Part shown: piece by piece, positions 58,701-64,000 of the stretch
Position numbering within the stretch: position 1 is the stretch's first letter
Layout: every line of letters begins with the position of its first letter
Source of the DNA: Paraphysomonas bandaiensis
Taxonomy: Eukaryota > Chrysophyceae
DNA length: 64,000 nucleotides
Reading direction: 5' to 3'
Assembly (NCBI GenBank): GCA_965644295.1
Contig: CBFFRP010000144.1
Span: 124,001 to 188,000, forward strand
Position numbers and translations under genes: made by a program
The notes under the pieces: model-generated
Seen by the model: the letters and a program-made list of their open reading frames with translations, nothing else
Told to the model about the DNA's origin: nothing
Databases searched by the model: none

Positions 58701-61700
58701 CACACCGCATTCCCAGGAATGCACGGGCGCGGTGTGTAGTTTGTCAGTGTGTTCGAGGCGCTGTGTAATTTTCTGTCAGCTATACAATGCGCCTGATATA
58801 CACTGCTTGTCGTTATTTAACGGAGAAACTGTTGCTGTACTCGGAGGACATCTCAATACAATTTCAACTTTCGAGATATGTAATTCTCAGAGGTTTATAC
58901 TGACTGGATCCGTCGACTGTACTATCAGGCTCTGGAAATTTGACACCTGCCTTCCACATGAGATGTTACATCGGAGTGAAAGCAACGCGGTAAAGAAAGT
59001 AATTGCTGCATCTCTGGTCTCGAAGGCACCTCTGCGTGAGTTAGGATATACTTTAGCAGCGTTGATAAACATCTCTGCTACTTGGCGACGAGGAACTATA
59101 ACTGGCTTTTGTGATGGCGAACATCATTCCAAGGAGCCATTTTCTCTACATCATTCTTTCGAAGTCGAAGTTATGTTTGAAGATGCCTCTGTGAAATCAT
59201 ATGCGAACAGATCTCTGCTCCGATCTCCCGAGGAGGCAATTATTGCTCCAAGCGGCCCTCCGCAGTGGAAGAATTCTGAGGCAAGGTTAGCGTTGGGTGC
59301 GGACATAGTTGTATTTGAGGTTGATCCCGAATGCGCAGCATTGGCATTGGCACGATATTTGGGTGTTGAAAGCTTTGCTGTTCAGTGTTTCAAAGACTGG
59401 GCAACCTTGGTTCAAGATCTCATTGATAGCACGGGCACAAACGGGGTCAATGTCTCCAACGCTCTCTATTTAGGTGGGCTACACTTAAATAGACGAGTAT
59501 CACTAACAGAGTTCATGCGAATTGTGTTCGATATGTCGCATCTGTTGCAGCGAGGTACTGAAAGCCGCACTAAATTTTGTGACAAGCTTTTGTTTGGTGG
59601 ACATTCTGCTGCAATAGTCTCGGCTGTCTTCTCAGATATTGCTAAGGTAATAGTATCAGTTGATCAAAATGGGTGGTGTTGTTTGTGGGACACTAACAAT
59701 CCCCGAGTATCACTGTCCTTGATTAGCCCTTTCTCTTCTCCTGCTCTAGTAGGTCACCACCCCTTTTCCTTGGTGGCGAGAATGCAAATTGCAGACTGTA
59801 AACTTCCACACATTGCTGGGATGAATGTATCTGTTTCCTCTATGTGCAGGTTCTCGTGCCCATCAGATACAACTCCACCTTTTCCTTTGACGGCAGAGAG
59901 CTTGAATGCAGCGTACAAGGTCGACTGCAAATTTCCTACAGATGAAGTCAAAGTCCGGGGGCTTATATATGTCATGGTTGATATGACTCGTATTTGTCTA
60001 GAGACAACCGCCTTTCTTCCTAGTTTGGTGTCCATGGATTGTGCGAATGCATTCATGTGCAGTCCAACATTGTTGTCCAACATTGTTACTCACCAGGGAA
60101 AATCGTCATTGCAGCGTTTGTATGAGTCGAGGGATCGAATCCACCGTATTGTTTACGCAGTATCATGCGCTCATAGCTCTCTAGAAAGGCTAGCAGGTGA
60201 TCTCTCTGCGTATGGTGTGCTACAACGTGGCTATACCAAAACTCCTTCTGAACGAATTGATGTTGTGTGCTTCGAAAACTCCAGTTCTCGCGCTTATTCA
60301 GTGAAGTCAACAACCGCTGATGCTATACGACCTGCAAATTGTCGATGTGGTATAATTGTTGGGCATTTAAAGGACGATAAACTCATAGTTGCGTTGGACA
60401 ACTCGAACGATATAATTCACGTGAACATGTCAGACATATTGGTTGCATTCGACAGACCATCCGCTTTAAAAAATGAAAACGAAGACCGTTTCATGTTGGG
60501 GTGCAAGGTTAAGTTTAAGTACAGCTCTGTGACTACGGACAGGGTGGGGTACAAGGACAACGCGAATACAGCTGAGATGTTTGTCGTCCAACTGAATTTG
60601 TCAACCGAGAAGGAACAGATGGGCACATGCGCGGTCACTATGTTTGTAGGCCGAAACTCATGTGTAATGGCCGCAGCTGATTGCTGCAAAACGTCAGTGT
60701 CTGAGGCTACCAGTAAGCAACTCCGAATTTCATACATGAAGTATCTTGAGAGATTATTCGGTTCCTACAGTGCGTTTTTATTTCGGCGGTCATCATTGCT
60801 TAGAGGTTGGAGATCGTGTTTTTCATATAATGCCTGTAGGGTTCTGCAGTCAGGTGTATTTGTAGACAAGGAAAGACTTATTTTACTAGGCGAACTATCT
60901 GGGGCAAGCGCGTTGCCTGCAGTCGGATCTCTCTCTCCAATACATGATTGTGTGTACTATTCCGTACTTGGTCTTGTACTAACTGGATTTTTGGAGTCAT
61001 GTGACGATTCTCACCCTTTGGCGTTGTATATCTGGACCGTTTTAGGACGCGATTTATCAGAACTCTTACGTTCAAACAAACACCTCGTTGAAGAAGACGT
61101 TGCTCGTGAAAACACGAAGCGTACCCAAGAAAAATATCGAGGGAAGTCGTGGAATGTGGATGACTTGTTTAAACCATTCCTGGGACGCCGTGGAATTCGC
61201 ACTGAGGAGCTTTTTGCGCATAGCTATTTTATGGCGCTCGGTGCAAAGGGAAATACAACAATTGAGATTGAGATTTTAAGTGATAAATTATATAATAATC
61301 TCCGCCGTAGTGGCACGTCGCTGAGCGATTCTATTGGACCCCTTATGCGAGAAGACATTACATTCTCCTGCATTACCACAGAGAAAATGATTGCTGTCGC
61401 AGCTGAAGGGTCTAGTGGGGCCGACAATGATGGTCTGCTATCCTCTTCTTTCAGAGTTAACATGAAGAATTTGAAGAAGAGTAAAGGAGCTATGCAATTC
61501 CTGCTGCGGGAAGAGTACTTTTTTTTCTTGAATGTACTTCTTAATCGTAAACTTGATTTGAGGCGAAAAGAAACCCGAAATTCATTCCAGGCATCATTGG
61601 CTACCATAATGGAAGCTTCGTTTTATATTCTGAAAGATGTATTGCGATCACCGAGGAATTGCACTGCAAACGGAAAAGTGAATTCCTTTAATCCAGTTTT

Positions 61701-64000
61701 AAATCACATTCCAGATCCTGGTTCGTATACCATTCTTTCGAGACGTCGATATGATAGTATGTACTTGCCAGTGGATATTATTACTGCTAGGGCGTCAACT
61801 ATGTCGTCTGATGTTAATTGCGACACTCAATTCTTGGTTTGGTGCGGCCTGCCGTTTGCTCTCAATACGTGTGAAGAGCTGGAAGGGTCATTTTTTAAGC
61901 AGTGGAGCGTCAGAGTTAAGCGGCTTCAAGAAGCTTCTCTGTCCACAGCGCATGTTATTCACTGTCTGAACGACGTTGATTTCGGGCCTGAATACTTAAA
62001 GTGCAATACCGTCATCATGGAGTGGGACGATTCTTTGGTATCATTGCGTACGTTTTGTGCAAACGCTGGCGAAAGAGGGCTAATTTCAAACAACAGGTTT
62101 CTGCTGTTTCAACAAATAGCATCTGGGCTGATTGACGCACTGAATTCAATTCACGATTCTGGCTTCGTGCTGCGAAGTTTGTCGCCATCTACGATATTTT
62201 TGGGTGGCGACAGCAAATCAGATAATGTAACGATCCGAATTCTTCCTATGCCAACACTTTTAGAAATGGGAGAAAAAAGTAGTCCCGTGATTGATGCTGC
62301 ATTGCTATCTATATGTAATTCCTGGATGCAAAATGATCTTGGGGTGAGGACGTCTGAAGTTAATTGGAACGATTCAGATGGGTTGTCGACACCTTCATGT
62401 GATTTTTTTGCGCTGGGAATTTGTCTGTTCAAAATGGCATTTGGCATTGGACCTCGAAGCAGTTTGTTTGAATTATCCGGAGAAGCTGATATAGCGGCTT
62501 GCTTGTTGGCGGATTTAGTTGGTTGTGACGTAGAGAAAAGCGATTCTACAAGCCTTACTGACTCTACCGAAGACTTGCTTATGGGCAAATTAGTAGGCTC
62601 TCCTCATACCCATCTATTTTTAGCTATTGAAAAAACCATGGACATCAGCACGAAAAACTTAAAGTATTTTTGGGAAGAGTTTTATGATCAAGCAATTAAC
62701 GGTGATGATATTTCAACTGGAGGACTCCTTGTTGACAGTGTCGCTGTCTCCGTATGGGAGAAATGGATGCTTAAAGTGAGTTGCAAACTTCGTGTCGGTG
62801 GGTCGTATGGGATGGTCAAACTTGGAGAAAAAGTAACCAGTTGTTCATTTATGATGACAGCTGGGGAGAGTATTGATAGGATTCGTGCCTTGATGAAGGA
62901 TACATTCGATTTGAGAATGACTGCTCAGGAAGTCGACTTATTTGTCAGAAGCCTTTTTAGAGCATCAATGCGAGGCTCTGTGCCTCCTGCTGCAAAGCCC
63001 GTTCATGAGCAAAGTATCGAAGCTCTCCGTCATTTCGAATCGTTGTTTGAAATTATTGTTGCTTATGGAGTGATGCAGGAAATTCTCTTTGCAATCAGCC
63101 AATGTCTCCGCCAAGGTAGTCTGAAATCTTCAGATAGTAAGTCGTTTTTATCGTCGTTGAAAATGCTCCCTTTATTCGACCCTATTGACGTTAAGGATCG
63201 TAGTGTAGTTAGCACATGTACACATTCCCTTCTATCTGGGTACCGTTGTACGCCTCCGGAATTCGTGAGAAAGTTTTTATTTACACCACTTATTGCATGT
63301 ATAAATGAAGTTGTAAGTGAACTAGGGACAGTTACAGCTGGGGACGCAAGTAGGAGTATTCACGTGGATGAGGCACAATCGAAGCTCGAACACAGCCTTG
63401 TTCACAATCACCTTGAAACACTTTCTAAAATTATGTGTTGCATAGAGGAGTTGCTACTTGTGAGATGTGCTAATCTATTGAAAACACACACACAAATTAA
63501 GTACGAAAAATTGCCGTGCCTGTGTGCTAGTGGCGTTGACGTCAAGTGGATCATTGAGGAGTCAAACTGGGATATACTTGAGGAAATTGTAGAAAGTGAA
63601 TTGCTTTTCGCTATAGCTATGTTTTCGCTCCGTTTTCTTTCCACGGACATTTCTCGTACTAGTAATTCGGACAGTTCGAAATCATTGGAGTTGCACGACG
63701 ACGCTGCCGATATTAATTTTGGCACTATGTCGATGGGCTTTAGACTCCTTCTACGTGTTTCGAAATTTTTGGACAATGTAAGTGTGTGTCTAAATTCTAT
63801 GTGTAGGCAAGTGTATACTGCAATGAAAAAGAATAGCAACTTCAGTTCGACTGTCGAAGGTGTGAACGCATCATTTGAAAGTATGATCAATGAGCGCTAT
63901 CTTGTCGAGAAATATTTCTTCACTGTGATGTCTGTTATTACGATGCTTTGTTCTGGAGAGGAAGTATGTGCACCTCAATGGGGTCGACGACACCGTCTCC
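43736..64000 (+). CDS. Giant C2-Tudor array-EF-hand-PUB-WD40-pseudokinase protein (3' end off the window)
   Basis: Exons: 43736-43807, 43854-43943, 43986-44119, 44167-44216, 44271-54166, 54209-54947, 54999-55871, 55923-56082, 56130-56390, 56442-64000 (open). Introns are 42-54 nt and every phase closes; over 6,600 codons are visible. Domains by approximate residue: C2 (1-110; QLHILIEEGKQL, NPSWNETFIVEV); about 36 Tudor-like repeats (120-2890); degenerate EF-hands (about 3050 and 3295); PUB-like 1 (3375-3440) and 2 (3511-3570); canonical EF-hand pair DADGDGLLSAAD and DIDQDGAVSLVE (3741-3806); PUB-like 3 (3841-3900) and 4 (3957-4020); a segment with GMKVLIGSG and HPAGAPVFGV (about 4170); EF-hand DSDGDELLSVHE (4516); WD40-like blades (4888-4930, 5145-5170); pseudokinase (5880-6100; SGFVLRSLSPSTIFL, DFFALGICLFKMAFG). 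C2 and EF-hands suggest Ca2+ and membrane sensing, Tudor methyl-residue reading, PUB binding of p97/VCP tails; all are family-level inferences. An alternative is a separate small C2 gene, with the large protein starting at 44249, but the 44217-44270 intron is in phase and has a CTAAT branch-like site. Confidence 0.85.
44285..52610 (+). repeat. Tandem array of about 36 Tudor-domain-coding units
   Basis: Coding tandem repeat within the giant gene. Each unit encodes VGTKVEARYRGKMKYYPGVI then TRVRLGGKAFDIDYDDGE or RVRLNGTFDIDYDDGE. Units 1-20 (44285-49110) are 231 or 249 bp long depending on the linker (ARGR[GV]DD or SRSRSASRHRDDD). Units 21-25 are about 218 bp (linker VRGRGEDIEEDELN). Units 26-35 alternate or replace GGKAFD with NGTFD and use RSRSRSASRRR linkers. 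Unit 36 (from 52426) is divergent (DVGSRVESRHKGTSSFYSG). Divergence rises from 5' to 3'. Confidence 0.93.

Overview
This is nuclear DNA from a single-celled eukaryote. Genes lie on both strands and are split by very small GT-AG introns, mostly 42-57 nt. The proteins are typical of flagellated protists: an inositol-trisphosphate-receptor-type calcium channel, an SLC6 transporter, a kinesin-14, a MORN-repeat protein and an importin beta. Tudor-like repeats rich in the motif YYPG..DIDYDDGE are, as far as I know, common in stramenopiles, and an internal TTAGGG tract hints at the telomere type. I cannot fix the lineage from the sequence alone.

Layout. 1-10153 (minus): IP3-receptor-like channel whose C-terminal pore lies beyond the left edge; it carries a dysferlin domain inside its middle region. 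10154-12582: repeats, including two tiny hAT-type MITEs. 12583-14498 (minus): SLC6 transporter. 14499-16360: mostly a 725-bp hAT-like element with an 8-bp target duplication. 16361-16906 (minus): small SAP-like protein, head to head with a 14-exon kinesin-14 gene (17430-23093, plus). 23293-24796: a hAT element with an exact 8-bp target duplication and a decayed transposase. 26196-30181 (plus): an 11-exon gene joining IQ, WW, zinc-finger, CCCH and about 21 MORN repeats. 30687-31784: a second, older hAT copy interrupted by five TTAGGG repeats. 33453-34169 (minus): histidine phosphatase, head to head with an importin-4/5-like gene (35063-40383, plus) across about 720 bp of (TATG)n. 40384-43735: repeats and little coding sequence.

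43736 to the right edge (plus): one giant gene, over 6,600 codons and still open. From N to C terminus it holds a C2 domain, about 36 Tudor-like repeats, EF-hands, four PUB-like domains interleaved with EF-hands, WD40-like blades and a pseudokinase. This is the most striking object in the window. The Tudor array is almost identical at the DNA level in its 5' half and shows a three-unit higher-order pattern, which suggests recent amplification.

Two themes link the genes: calcium and membranes (IP3R, DysF, C2, EF-hands, IQ) and cytoskeleton or flagellum (kinesin-14, MORN). No operon-like relationship is implied. The splice models were built by hand from GT-AG sites and reading-frame phase; in the IP3R, kinesin, MORN, SLC6, phosphatase and giant genes nearly every junction is phase-consistent.
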